Shown one piece after another: positions 1-7,822 of a stretch of DNA of 8,693 nt. The stretch's first letter is position 1. The number at the start of each line of letters is the position of its first letter. A model generated the notes under the pieces. That model did not search any database and had not been told where the DNA came from. It saw only the letters and a program-made list of their open reading frames with translations. The translations under genes were made by a program, and so were the position numbers. This stretch comes from Candidatus Aminicenantota bacterium (lineage in GTDB: Bacteria > Acidobacteriota > Aminicenantia > Aminicenantales > Aminicenantaceae), in contig JAFGNQ010000301.1 in assembly GCA_016926925.1 (NCBI GenBank), positions 1-8,693 on the forward strand. Reading direction: 5' to 3'.

Positions 1-2103
1 TACACCCTGTCCATTCCCGAATTCAACAAACCGCCGAAAATCGACGGGAGACTGGACAATCTTCTTTGGATGCAGGGAGCCGTCATCGATAAGTTCACCC
101 AATACGAACCCGTGGAGGGAAAAGAACCCTCGGAAAGAACGGTAGCCTATATCGGCTATGACAAGGACAACCTGTACATCGCCATACACTGTTTCGATTC
201 GAATCCTAAGGCTGTCCGGGCCTGTCTCACACAGAGAGACAAAGTCGAAAACGATGACGAAGTCAGCGTGTATCTCGATACATTCAACGACAAGAAGCGA
301 GCCTTTGTTTTCCAGGTGAATGCCTGCGGCGTTCAAACCGATGGTATGTATATAGAAAGCCGGAGAAGGCGTCGCGGCGACGGCGGCCCAGACAGGATCG
401 ATAAAACCTGGGACACCTTTTTCATCACCAACGCTTACCTGAACGAAGAGGGCTATATCATCGAAATGTCCATCCCGTTCAAGAGCATCCGGTTTCCGAA
501 CTCCAACAATCAGATCTGGGGATTTCAGATCAAACGGAATATCCGCAGAAAGAACGAGGAGATCTACTGGCACCCCCGCTCGCGGGACGTTAACGGCTTT
601 CTGGTCCAATCCGGAACGATCCGGATCGACGGCCAATTGAATAAGGGGAAAAACCTGGAAATCATGCCAGTGGTCACAGGTGTCAAGGAAATGCAGGCCA
701 AAATCGATCCCGAAGCCGGACTGAATATGAAATACGGAATCACATCGAACCTGACGGCCGATGCAACCTTCAATCCGGATTTCAGTCAGATCGAGGCCGA
801 TATGCCTCAGATCGAGGTCAACCAGAGGTACGAGATCTATTACCCGGAGAAAAGGCCGTTTTTCCTGGAAGGGAAGGATTTTTTCGACACGCCCTTCGAA
901 CTTGTCTACACGAGGACGATCAGCGATCCCCAATGGGGAACCAAATTATCCGGTAAAATGGGCAAGACAACGCTCGGTTTTCTGAGCACCTATGATTTCA
1001 ACACCACCATCATCCGTACTCCTTTTGATGAGGAAGACGACGAAGAAGAGGATGACGAGCCGGCCCAACGGGGTTTGGTGAATGTGTTCCGTCTGAAACA
1101 AGATCTTTTTCCGGAATCCTACATCGGTCTCATCTTCACGGATAAGGAAATGGCTTTGCCGGGTCAGCCCATCACCTCAAATTTCAATAGAGTTGTGGGC
1201 GTCGACGGTCACTTCAAATTTCTAGACCAATACCGGTTTTCCTTCCAAGTGGTGGGCTCCCAGACAAAAAAGAATGACTATGAATCCGGTTTTGTCCCGG
1301 CCATGATGTTCAATCTCAACCGGCAGGGTAGACACCTGCACATCTCGGCCGAATACACTCATATCCCCCCGGATTTTGAGGCATCCACCGGTTTCTTCGA
1401 ACGCAAGGATATCCGGTCTTTCAAAACCCGCCTGAGCTATGCCTTCCTCCCGATGACGGACGTCCTCGTCGACATCCGTCCTTCCATCGAGTACAAGAGA
1501 ATTTACGATTTTGGCAATTTCTTGACGGACGAAGAGCTCCGCTTCGGGTTTTTCGCCAGCGGATGGAGAGGAACCTACATGTGGGGCGGTTTCGGCTTTT
1601 CTACGGAAAGATACGAAGGTGTCGAGTACCGGAAGAAGGGGCTGATGATGAGTCTCGGATCTAATCCACTGGCCTTTTTGAGCGGCCGCATCACCTTCGG
1701 TGTGGGCGACGGCATCTACTATGATGACAATCACTATTTGGGATTCAAATATTCCTACGGTTTCGAGTTGAACCTCAGACCTATGACAAACCTGCTTCTG
1801 TCCTACAACTTCACTAACGATACATTTTATAAGAGCAGGGGCGGGGAGCTGGAATACGCAATCAACCTCATCAGCCAGCGCATCATTTATCAGATCTCCA
1901 GGCACCTCTCACTCCGTCTGATCACGGATTACAACGATTATGATAAAGCCCTGTACAACAGCATCCTCCTGAGCTATGAGTTGGTGCCCGGCACCGTGTT
2001 TTACATCGGCATGGATGACAACCAAACCCGGCTGGAAAGAGACAGATATGCCATCGAAGGCCGCTTTATCTTCGTCAAATTTTCCTACTGGTGGCGGATT
2101 TAG
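1..2103 (+). CDS. DUF5916 family envelope protein with N-terminal CBM9-like domain (5' truncated by window edge)
   Basis: The frame is open from base 1 to the TAG at 2101-2103, giving 700 visible codons; the start and presumably a signal peptide lie upstream. The ATG at 70 is not a credible start, because the CBM9-like opening motif KIDGRLDNLLW sits just before it (codons 13-23). Codons 1 to about 210 resemble the CBM9-like domain that begins DUF5916 proteins. The DUF5916 signature follows: NPDFSQIEAD (codons 258-267), then YPEKRPFFLEG (281-291) and an L-V-Y-T-R-T-I segment soon after. The rest is rich in alternating aromatic/polar stretches ending in FVKFSYWWRI, which suggests an outer-membrane beta-barrel; that is inference. 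Odd points are an Arg5 run (121-125) and an acidic run of 11 D/E residues (343-353). Related proteins are often annotated as carbohydrate-binding or hydrolase-associated, but the function of the family is not established. No operon link to the efflux genes is visible, since a 118-bp gap with a promoter intervenes. Confidence 0.85.
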   Translation, partial: YTLSIPEFNKPPKIDGRLDNLLWMQGAVIDKFTQYEPVEGKEPSERTVAYIGYDKDNLYIAIHCFDSNPKAVRACLTQRDKVENDDEVSVYLDTFNDKKRAFVFQVNACGVQTDGMYIESRRRRRGDGGPDRIDKTWDTFFITNAYLNEEGYIIEMSIPFKSIRFPNSNNQIWGFQIKRNIRRKNEEIYWHPRSRDVNGFLVQSGTIRIDGQLNKGKNLEIMPVVTGVKEMQAKIDPEAGLNMKYGITSNLTADATFNPDFSQIEADMPQIEVNQRYEIYYPEKRPFFLEGKDFFDTPFELVYTRTISDPQWGTKLSGKMGKTTLGFLSTYDFNTTIIRTPFDEEDDEEEDDEPAQRGLVNVFRLKQDLFPESYIGLIFTDKEMALPGQPITSNFNRVVGVDGHFKFLDQYRFSFQVVGSQTKKNDYESGFVPAMMFNLNRQGRHLHISAEYTHIPPDFEASTGFFERKDIRSFKTRLSYAFLPMTDVLVDIRPSIEYKRIYDFGNFLTDEELRFGFFASGWRGTYMWGGFGFSTERYEGVEYRKKGLMMSLGSNPLAFLSGRITFGVGDGIYYDDNHYLGFKYSYGFELNLRPMTNLLLSYNFTNDTFYKSRGGELEYAINLISQRIIYQISRHLSLRLITDYNDYDKALYNSILLSYELVPGTVFYIGMDDNQTRLERDRYAIEGRFIFVKFSYWWRI

Positions 2104-2181
2104 TTTTTCCCGGCTCGCTTATCTTCCCTGTCCGCATAGCACAATCAGTGAAACAGAAATGCAGATACCGACTGGTTTCTC

Positions 2182-2213
2182 TTGAAAATTAAAACCTAGT
2201 AAGTTAATATAAT
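2182..2213 (+). promoter_or_regulatory. Putative promoter of the metal efflux operon, long spacer, nearly leaderless
   Basis: TTGAAA at 2182-2187 is a good -35 box and TATAAT at 2208-2213 is a perfect -10 box, with 20 bp between them. A second reading is TAATAT at 2205-2210 with a normal 17-bp spacer. Both put the transcription start within about 5 nt of the ATG at 2222, so the mRNA would be nearly leaderless; this fits the absence of any Shine-Dalgarno sequence there. An imperfect inverted repeat (ACTGGTTT at 2171-2178 against AAACC-T-AGT at 2192-2200) flanks the -35 box and could be an operator. Long 19-20-bp spacers are typical of promoters controlled by MerR-family metal sensors, but no regulator gene lies in the window. 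This is inference from sequence pattern, and A+T-rich DNA gives chance matches. Confidence 0.45.
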
Positions 2214-2221
2214 TTGTCAAA

Positions 2222-3454
2222 ATGAAGATACGAACGAAGATCTTTTTCTTAGGAATGGCACTCGCCGGAACCTTGGCTCACGGATTTGAGAATAAACAGT
2301 ATTCCTTAGACGAGCTTATCCGGCTGGGAATCGAGAACAGTCCGACTGTTGCCGCACAACTTGAGGAACTCCAGGCAAAAAACGCCGCCTATCAAGCATC
2401 CAAACGTCTTATCAATCCAGAGCTGGAATTCCACTATGGAGATGCCGAATCTTATGACGGGCTGGTGCAAAGAGACACTACGGAATTCTCCGTCCACCAG
2501 CCTCTGGAAAATCCCTTCAAGCGGCATCACCGCATTCAGGTCTTCAAAAACGGTTGGCAGGCCGGCGAATATCTTTACCGCTATGTGCAGCTCGAGGTCA
2601 TCGCCGATATCAAAACGCAATTCTACCTGATCCTGCTCTTTAGTGAAACGGAAAAGCTGGCAGCGAAAACGGCTGCGTCGATCAAAGAAACGCATAAGCT
2701 GATCGTCAAAAGAGCACAGCTGGGAGAAGTGAAAGAACTGGAAGCCATCAAGCTCCGAGTAGAGATGCTCAAAGCAGAGAATGAGCTGAACAAGATCATG
2801 ACCGAATTAAGGCTGGCAAAGGAAAATCTGAACAAGTCTCTAGGAAACATCCTCCCGCCGGACTTCGATGTCAAGGGCGAATTCGCATACACTCCACTTC
2901 CTTTGAATCAAGAATCCATCTTGAATGCTATTCTCCCCAAGCATCCCTTGATCCAGGGAAAAAAACAGCTTATTGAAAAAGCAGAGAGCGAAATCCGCTT
3001 CGTTAAGTGGCAGCGTTTGCCTGATTTCAAGCTTACAGCCTTCAGCAAAAAAGAACTGGATGGTAAAAACCAGGGTTTCGGTGTCACTCTGGACATCCCC
3101 CTCTGGAATTGGAGATCCAAGGAGATCGCCGTGGCTGAAAACTTGTTTCAGAAGCAGAGTCATGAATTGAAGAAGTTAGAGCTCGAGCTTTCGACCGAGG
3201 TCTCGTCCAGGATCAATCGTCTCAAGCTGTCCGAGCGGACAATCCATCTATTCACAGGAGGACTTCTGGAACAGGCTGAGGAAAGCCTGAAGATATCAGA
3301 GACCAGCTACAAGCATGGGGAAATTTCTCTGATCGATTATCTTGACTCTCAGAGAACGTATTACAGTATTCTTAAAGATTATCAGAACGCCCTGTATGCA
3401 TGGAATGCTGAAAAGGCGGCCTTAGAAAAAACCATAGGAGAAGAACTCGAATGA
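2222..3454 (+). CDS. Outer-membrane efflux channel, TolC/CzcC/CusC (OEP) family
   Basis: This 410-residue protein is the likely outer-membrane exit duct of the tripartite efflux system. The N-terminus is a signal peptide: basic MKIRTK, a hydrophobic core (residues 8-18) and probable cleavage near LAHG. There is no lipobox, so it is not acylated as E. coli CusC is. Two OEP repeats are visible. The first begins YSLDELIRLGIENSPTV and includes a long coiled-coil helix (about residues 135-210). The second holds GVTLDIPLWNWRSKEIA (about 287-303) and the closing motif YKHGEISLIDYLDSQRTYY (about 363-381), both typical of the family. The start is almost forced: an in-frame TAA lies at 2210-2212 with no other start codon between. 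No Shine-Dalgarno is visible. The stop TGA overlaps the next ATG as ATGA, indicating translational coupling. Family and role are secure from context; the substrate is not. Confidence 0.93.
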   Translation: MKIRTKIFFLGMALAGTLAHGFENKQYSLDELIRLGIENSPTVAAQLEELQAKNAAYQASKRLINPELEFHYGDAESYDGLVQRDTTEFSVHQPLENPFKRHHRIQVFKNGWQAGEYLYRYVQLEVIADIKTQFYLILLFSETEKLAAKTAASIKETHKLIVKRAQLGEVKELEAIKLRVEMLKAENELNKIMTELRLAKENLNKSLGNILPPDFDVKGEFAYTPLPLNQESILNAILPKHPLIQGKKQLIEKAESEIRFVKWQRLPDFKLTAFSKKELDGKNQGFGVTLDIPLWNWRSKEIAVAENLFQKQSHELKKLELELSTEVSSRINRLKLSERTIHLFTGGLLEQAEESLKISETSYKHGEISLIDYLDSQRTYYSILKDYQNALYAWNAEKAALEKTIGEELE

Positions 3455-4737
3455 AGAAAGCCATCCTTTTTGTCTCGATACTCTGCCTTTCCTTTTGCAC
3501 CGGAGAAAACAAAGGCCGGCCGCACGCAGCCCATGAACAGGGCCATACCCACGCAGCCGAGGCAGAACTCGGGACCCGGCAGCATCCCTCTTCTCCAGGG
3601 GAGGAAATGCAAGCTCATGCCCACAAAGTAGAGGAGCATTTGGAGCTGAAGATCTCCCGGCAAAGACAAACGGAATGGGGCATCGTCGTGGGAAGCCCGA
3701 TTCTCCAGAAAATCTCTTCTCGAATCTCTCTGCCTGGAAACATGACCTTCAACGAGAACAAAACAGCCCATATCACATCTTTCGCACAGGGGCAGATCGC
3801 TTTCCTATCATCAGATTTGGGTGACAGAATCCAGAAAGGCCAAACTTTGGCGACCATCAACTCCCCCGAATTCGGAGAAGTTCAAGCCGATTACATGCGG
3901 GCATGGGCGGCCATGAACCTCCGACAAAAAGAATACGACCGCGCTAAGATGCTGCTCGAAGCGAAGGCCATCGAAGAGAAAGAATACCTCAGAAGAAAGG
4001 CTGAATTCGAAAAGCTTGCCACCGAGTACGGAGCCCTGGAATCCAAACTCCACTCCTTCGGATTGACTCATGAGCAAACAGAACAGCTGATCGCGGACTG
4101 CAATAACCTGGAGGATAAAGAGTTCAAGTGTGTGATCGCGGATCCCAATCTCGCACTGCGCTCCCCTGTTTCCGGGACGGTCATTTACCGGGATGCGATC
4201 ATCGGCGAGCATATCGCAAGGGAGAAAATTTTGTTCACAGTCTCAGATCTATCCAAGCTCTGGGCTATCCTGGATGCCTATGAGAAAGACATTCCGAAGA
4301 TCGACGGCAAAAGCACTGTCACCATCACTTCTCCCCTCTATCCAGACCGGCAGTTTCCCGGGAAAATAACATATATAAGCGATGTGGTAGACGAACTGCT
4401 GCGGACAGTGAAAATCCGTGTCGAGATCGCAAACACCGAGGGCCTTCTCAAACCGAACATGTACATTCAGGGAATGATTGAAACGCGAAGCACGGACGGG
4501 GAGATGTTGGCCGTACCTGAAAACGCCGTCCTTAATATGAACGGGGAAAGCATTATTTTTATCATGGAGGACGAAGAAATGTTCGCCGCCCGGCCCATCC
4601 GCACCGGAGAAAAAATCGGCGATTACAGACTCGTCATCGACGGTCTGAACCGGAATGAAATGTTGGTCGTCGAAGGCGCTTTCACCATAAAGTCAGAGTT
4701 GTCCAAGGGGACCTTCGGCCATGTCCACGTCCATTAG
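3451..4737 (+). CDS. Periplasmic adaptor (membrane fusion) subunit of a heavy-metal RND efflux system, CzcB/CusB-like
   Basis: The 428-residue protein bridges the inner-membrane pump and the outer-membrane channel. Order: signal sequence (1-16); histidine-rich linker with eight His between residues 25 and 63; first half of the barrel-sandwich domain (about 92-140, with LGDRIQKGQTLATINSPEF); alpha-helical hairpin (about 141-215); second barrel-sandwich half (about 232-260, RSPVSGTVIYRDAIIGEHI); beta-barrel and membrane-proximal domains, ending in GHVHVH with His 424, 426 and 428. His-rich ends are common in divalent-metal CzcB-type adaptors, whereas copper CusB uses N-terminal Met residues that are not evident here. 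LSFC at 13-16 could be a lipobox, but Phe at -1 is unusual, so lipidation is uncertain. AGGAG (3436-3440) supports the ATG at 3451, which overlaps the upstream stop. Role is confident; metal is not. Confidence 0.93.
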   Translation: MKKAILFVSILCLSFCTGENKGRPHAAHEQGHTHAAEAELGTRQHPSSPGEEMQAHAHKVEEHLELKISRQRQTEWGIVVGSPILQKISSRISLPGNMTFNENKTAHITSFAQGQIAFLSSDLGDRIQKGQTLATINSPEFGEVQADYMRAWAAMNLRQKEYDRAKMLLEAKAIEEKEYLRRKAEFEKLATEYGALESKLHSFGLTHEQTEQLIADCNNLEDKEFKCVIADPNLALRSPVSGTVIYRDAIIGEHIAREKILFTVSDLSKLWAILDAYEKDIPKIDGKSTVTITSPLYPDRQFPGKITYISDVVDELLRTVKIRVEIANTEGLLKPNMYIQGMIETRSTDGEMLAVPENAVLNMNGESIIFIMEDEEMFAARPIRTGEKIGDYRLVIDGLNRNEMLVVEGAFTIKSELSKGTFGHVHVH

Positions 4738-4749
4738 CTCGAGGACACA

Positions 4750-7700
4750 ATGATCTCTAAGCTCATTGATTTTTCCCTGAAACAACGCCTGTTCATCGTC
4801 CTGACAACAATTCTCGCAGCTTTCCTCGGATTTTTAGCCTACAAGAACCTGCCCATCGATGTCTTCCCCGATCCTTCTCCACCCCTGGTCCAGGTTTATA
4901 CGGAATCAGAAGGTATGGCCCCGGAGGAAATTGAAACCCTCATCTCCTATCCGGTCGAATCTTCCATGTTCGGCTTGCCCCGGGTAAAAAATATCCGATC
5001 CGTCTCAACCTTTGCCCTGTCTATCGTGAATGTCTATTTCGAAGACAAGACCGACATTTATTGGGCAAGACAGCTCGTAACCCAACGGCTTCTGGAGGTC
5101 AGAGAGCAAATCCCGGGACAGGCTCACGATCCCGTTTTGGGTCCCATCGCCACGGGATTGGGGCTGGTGTATCTGTACTATCTCGAAGGTCCCGGTTATT
5201 CGCCCATGGACCTCAGGACCATCCAGGATTGGCTGGTGAAATACGAGCTCAAGTCCGTGCCGAAAGTTTCTCAGGTTTTAAGCATCGGAGGGGATGTCAA
5301 ACAGTTCCAGATAATTGTCAGCCCCCAGTCCTTGCTCAAATACGGTTTGACTGTTGCGGATCTTATGAATAAAGTGCGACAGAACAATCAAAACATCGGC
5401 GCCAGCTTCATTACCAAGGGGAAGGAAGAGTACATCGTCCGCAGCATAGGCCTCGCCCAAACCGTGGACGATCTCGAGAATATCGTGATCGCCAACGCCA
5501 GGGGAACGCCCGTAAAGCTCAGGGACATCGCCTCTGTCCAAATCCTTCCTGCCATAAGAAGAGGAGCAGCATTGGCCAACGGCGAGGGAGAGAAGGTCGT
5601 GGGAATGGTGCTGAAGCTTTTCGGATCCAACACCGCCCGAGTCATCCGGGGGTTGGAAGACCGCATCGCCGAAATCAACACATCCCTGCCTCAGGGTGTG
5701 GCCATCGTTCCCTTCTATAACCAGGCATCCCTGGTGGAAAAATGTTTCTCCACCGTGTCGACCAACCTCATCCTCGGTATTTGTTTGATCGTCATTGTCT
5801 TGTTTCTATTCATGGGGAATTTTCCGTCTGCCATGATCGCCGTTTTTTCGCTGCCTTTTGCAATCCTGTTTTCTTTTATCTTGATGGGCCGCATCCATCT
5901 GGCCGCCGATCTGATCTCTTTCGGGGGACTGGCCATTGCCATAGGCTTGATCTCCGACGCGTCCATCATCATGGTCGAGAACATCCAGCGGCACCTGCAT
6001 CTCCCCGGTGAAAATAAAATGTCCGCCATCATCAAGGCCAGCCGGGAAGTGGGGAGGCCGCTCTTCTTCGCCATCACCATCATCATCCTGGTCTTCCTCC
6101 CAATTTTTACGTTAACAGGAGTCGAGGGAATTATGTTCCGTCCGATGGGATACACCATCTCCTTCGCCCTGGCCGGATCATTGATCTTCGCGCTCGTGTC
6201 GGCACCTGCCTTCGCTTATTATTTTATGAAGACGAAACCTCGCGCCACCGCGGAGCCCTTCCTCATTCGGAACATCAAAAAAGGCTATCTTCCCTTATTC
6301 GCTTTCTGTCAGAAGCACCGGAAATCCGTCTTTTTAACGACATTTCTCATTTTTGTCTGCGGCCTGGTCTTGATCCCCTTCATGGGCAGAGAATACATTC
6401 CCGACCTGGAAGAGGGAACGCTTCATCTCAGGGCGACTTTCGATCCGAACATCAGCTTGGAAGAAACCATCGCCCTCACAAACAAAATCGAGAAGACAAT
6501 AAAGGATGTTCCTGAAGTCACCGGAGTCCTCAGCCGCATCGGAAGGGGAGAAGTGGGCAGCCATGCCCATTTTGTCAACGACGCAGAAATCCTTATCAAT
6601 TACAGACCTATCCAAAAGTGGACGCATCTCCGGGAGAAGAACGAGCTCATAAACGAAATCGAACACCGCTTGGAAGGCTTTCCTGGAATCAATCTCAACA
6701 TGACACAACCCATCGCCCACAACCTGGACGAGCTCATCACCGGCGTTAAAGCACAGTTGGCCATAAAAGTCTATGGTGAAGATTTTGAGGTTCTCAAGAC
6801 AACCTCAGCCCAAATCAAAGAAGCCATTGCGAACATCAAGGGAGCGACGGACGTCCAAGTGGAACAATTCTCCGGCCAAAACCACATTCAAATCAAGCTC
6901 GATAGAGAGAGAATCGCCCGCTACGGCATGAATATCAAAGACATCCAAGAGACCATCGAGGCCGCCGTAGGGGGAATCGTTCTCGGTCAGGTCTACGAGG
7001 GACGCCGGCGATTCGACATTTTTCTCAGGTTTGAAATCCGATATCGGAACGATATCGAACAAATCGGGAATCTGCTTATCCATCTTCCCGAAAAAGGGCA
7101 GATTCCGCTCTCTCAAATAGCAGCCATTGAAGAGACAGTCGGGCCGCGCGTGATCAACCGGGAAGGCAACCGGCGTTTCATCACCATCCAGTGCAACATC
7201 CGCGGAAGAGACATCGGCCGGTTCGTGGACGAAGCAAAAAAAAAGATATCGAGCTCCGTCCCCCTTCCTGCCGGATATCTGGTAAAATGGGGAGGGCAGT
7301 TCGAGCTGCAGCAACAGGCAGACAGGAGGTTTTCGATCATAACCCCCATCACTTTAGCTCTTGTGGCCTTGATGCTGTTCACGATTTTCTATTCCTTCAA
7401 GGAAGTATTGATCATACTGATCAATATTCCCCTCGCGCTGACGGGAGGGATCATCGCGCTGAAGATTTCAGGACTCTATCTTAGCGTCCCAGCCTCCATC
7501 GGTTTTATCGCTATCTTCGGCATCGCTCTGGAAGACGGTCTCGTCCTCATCTCAGCGTTTCACCGCAGCCTTGAGGAGGGGTCTTCCATGGCAGAAGCGG
7601 TGAAAAATGGTGTTAACATGAAGCTAAGGCCGGTGCTTATGACGTCTTTCACCACGATCTTCGGTGTCCTGCCGCTGCTTTTGGCTCAAGGTCCAGGTGC

Positions 7701-7818
7701 CGAAATCCAAAGGCCTCTGGCTACAGTGGTTGTAGGCGGGCTTATCACTTCGACTGCGGTCACTCTCATCGTTTTGCCATTGATCTTTCAAACTCTCAAA
7801 AAAAAAGCTCTCCGGTAG
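4750..7818 (+). CDS. Heavy-metal efflux RND permease (HME family, CzcA/CusA-like proton antiporter)
   Basis: The 1022-residue protein is close to the usual length for HME pumps (about 1040-1060). It exports metal ions in exchange for protons and works as a trimer with the two upstream proteins. TM1 is at about 13-32, the first porter region at 33-335, TM2-TM7 within about 338-543, the second porter region at 545-860, and TM8-TM12 within about 862-1014. Family motifs include NLPIDVFPDPSPP, IYWARQLVTQRL (where DIY-ARQLV is typical of HME), GVEGIMFRPM and YIPDLEEGT. TM4 reads AIGLISDASIIMVEN, with D403 and E410 conserved. The first Asp of the CzcA motif DFGxxVD is A397, as in CusA. E928 matches the CusA TM acid, but the CusA TM lysine is V962, and the CusA substrate methionines are absent. 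Start is ATG with GAGGA at 4741-4745, 12 nt after the adaptor stop. A9 tracts occur at 7236-7244 and 7798-7806. Cu/Ag versus Zn/Co/Cd/Ni is unresolved. Confidence 0.95.
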   Translation: MISKLIDFSLKQRLFIVLTTILAAFLGFLAYKNLPIDVFPDPSPPLVQVYTESEGMAPEEIETLISYPVESSMFGLPRVKNIRSVSTFALSIVNVYFEDKTDIYWARQLVTQRLLEVREQIPGQAHDPVLGPIATGLGLVYLYYLEGPGYSPMDLRTIQDWLVKYELKSVPKVSQVLSIGGDVKQFQIIVSPQSLLKYGLTVADLMNKVRQNNQNIGASFITKGKEEYIVRSIGLAQTVDDLENIVIANARGTPVKLRDIASVQILPAIRRGAALANGEGEKVVGMVLKLFGSNTARVIRGLEDRIAEINTSLPQGVAIVPFYNQASLVEKCFSTVSTNLILGICLIVIVLFLFMGNFPSAMIAVFSLPFAILFSFILMGRIHLAADLISFGGLAIAIGLISDASIIMVENIQRHLHLPGENKMSAIIKASREVGRPLFFAITIIILVFLPIFTLTGVEGIMFRPMGYTISFALAGSLIFALVSAPAFAYYFMKTKPRATAEPFLIRNIKKGYLPLFAFCQKHRKSVFLTTFLIFVCGLVLIPFMGREYIPDLEEGTLHLRATFDPNISLEETIALTNKIEKTIKDVPEVTGVLSRIGRGEVGSHAHFVNDAEILINYRPIQKWTHLREKNELINEIEHRLEGFPGINLNMTQPIAHNLDELITGVKAQLAIKVYGEDFEVLKTTSAQIKEAIANIKGATDVQVEQFSGQNHIQIKLDRERIARYGMNIKDIQETIEAAVGGIVLGQVYEGRRRFDIFLRFEIRYRNDIEQIGNLLIHLPEKGQIPLSQIAAIEETVGPRVINREGNRRFITIQCNIRGRDIGRFVDEAKKKISSSVPLPAGYLVKWGGQFELQQQADRRFSIITPITLALVALMLFTIFYSFKEVLIILINIPLALTGGIIALKISGLYLSVPASIGFIAIFGIALEDGLVLISAFHRSLEEGSSMAEAVKNGVNMKLRPVLMTSFTTIFGVLPLLLAQGPGAEIQRPLATVVVGGLITSTAVTLIVLPLIFQTLKKKALR

Positions 7819-7822
7819 CAAA

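Noticed and set aside
70..72. ATG at 70 as the start of the first gene
   Set aside because: The frame is open to base 1 and the CBM9-like motif KIDGRLDNLLW is encoded upstream of this ATG, so the gene continues beyond the left edge.
1222..1905. A 227-codon open frame on the minus strand
   Set aside because: It lies wholly inside the DUF5916 coding region, has no recognisable domain, and the plus-strand protein there has clear family motifs. It is a codon-bias shadow.
2104..2181. Terminator or small RNA after the DUF5916 gene
   Set aside because: No GC-rich stem followed by T residues and no conserved RNA pattern could be seen in this short gap.
6805..7314. A 169-codon minus-strand frame and other frames nested in the pump gene
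   Set aside because: They overlap continuous, strongly conserved HME-RND coding sequence and show no independent start signals or domains.
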